Assembly (NCBI GenBank): GCA_002427105.1
Contig: DIPM01000038.1
Coordinates: forward strand, 1-41,216
Source: Marinilabiliaceae bacterium UBA5488
GTDB lineage: Bacteria; Bacteroidota; Bacteroidia; Bacteroidales; Marinilabiliaceae
Length of the DNA stretch: 41,216 bases
Reading direction: 5' to 3'
Shown: piece by piece, positions 41,062 through 41,216 of the stretch
Layout of the letters: each line of letters begins with the position of its first letter
How positions within the stretch are numbered: position 1 is the stretch's first letter
Program-made: the position numbers and the translations under genes
The notes under the pieces: generated by a model
The model's database searches: none
Seen by the model: only the letters and a program-made list of their open reading frames with translations
What the model was told of the DNA's origin: nothing

Positions 41062-41216
41062 TCAGGCAAATACAGTTGTATAAGAACGCTTTAGTGCAAG
41101 GATTATGAGAACATCCCGCATAAAGCATGCACGAATACAGCCCAAACCAACTGATTTTAACAGACTTTGAGTATCCTGGAAGCGCCGAAGGCCTTGGATT
41201 TTCATAAGCTTAGGTC
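41062..41216 (-). CDS. Possible partial open frame at the window edge (unrecognised)
   Basis: A frame open from the window edge to a TGA at 41062-41064 (about 50 codons), including KIQGLRRFQDTQSLL and CIRACFMRDVLIILALK. I do not recognise it. It could be the C-terminal end of a transposase, given the IS-like repeats nearby, or chance. The remaining DNA from 41013 to 41061 shows nothing else. Confidence 0.2.
   Translation of the reverse strand, partial: PKLMKIQGLRRFQDTQSLLKSVGLGCIRACFMRDVLIILALKRSYTTVFA

Noticed and set aside
1..41216. tRNA, rRNA or other structured RNA genes
   Set aside because: No cloverleaf-like or rRNA-like sequence was recognised by reading; a covariance-model scan was not possible here.

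Overview
The window looks like chromosomal DNA of a Bacteroidetes bacterium, probably Bacteroidales/Marinilabiliales. Gene content fits: a DUF4294 protein, a FabK-type reductase, many lipoproteins and Sus-type glycoside hydrolases. Promoters fit too: several genes carry TAnnTTTG -7 boxes, the best being TTG-N19-TACCTTTG before rpsO and TTG-N20-TATATTTG before a HigBA pair, and Shine-Dalgarno sites are generally weak. The order assignment is inference.

Layout. 1-505: end of an IS3-family element (intact orfA, frameshifted orfB remnant) abutting rel, the stringent-response synthetase/hydrolase (571-2805). 2817-6515, minus strand: FabK-type reductase, a catalytic M16 zinc peptidase and a second M16 subunit without the zinc motif, separated by AT-rich repeat patches. 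6652-21547: a divergent plant-cell-wall saccharification cluster. The minus-strand operon runs GH43, GH43-CBM6, GH97, GH2, GH127; the plus strand carries a small outer-membrane barrel, GH43 and GH28. The set suits pectin side chains (arabinan/galactan on rhamnogalacturonan) plus polygalacturonan, but there is no SusC/SusD pair and no regulator in view.

21558-29232: a mobile-looking palindromic repeat, rpsO, pnp, a small two-helix membrane protein, a prolyl oligopeptidase lipoprotein and a TPR lipoprotein with an OmpA-like segment. 29352-31202: a secreted GH13 protein that keeps the fold and nucleophile but has lost the acid/base Glu and the transition-state Asp, so probably a pseudoenzyme. 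31210-36647: DUF4294 protein, sucC, a SpoU-type RNA methyltransferase, fmt, a second copy of the palindromic repeat flanked by a 13-bp near-identical direct repeat, a GH73-LysM peptidoglycan hydrolase and cdd. 36644-39993: xseA, a histidine kinase and xseB in one transcription unit (the kinase sits between the two exonuclease VII subunits), plus a MORN/YwqK-type lipid-exported protein. 40258-40930: higBA toxin-antitoxin with a canonical promoter, a palindromic operator and a probable leaderless GTG start. The right edge holds repeats resembling an IS21-family end.

Most of the window is housekeeping DNA. The items most worth following are the GH13 pseudoenzyme, the palindromic repeat family, the kinase inside the exonuclease VII operon, and the SusCD-less carbohydrate cluster. 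No clearly new multi-gene system was identified.
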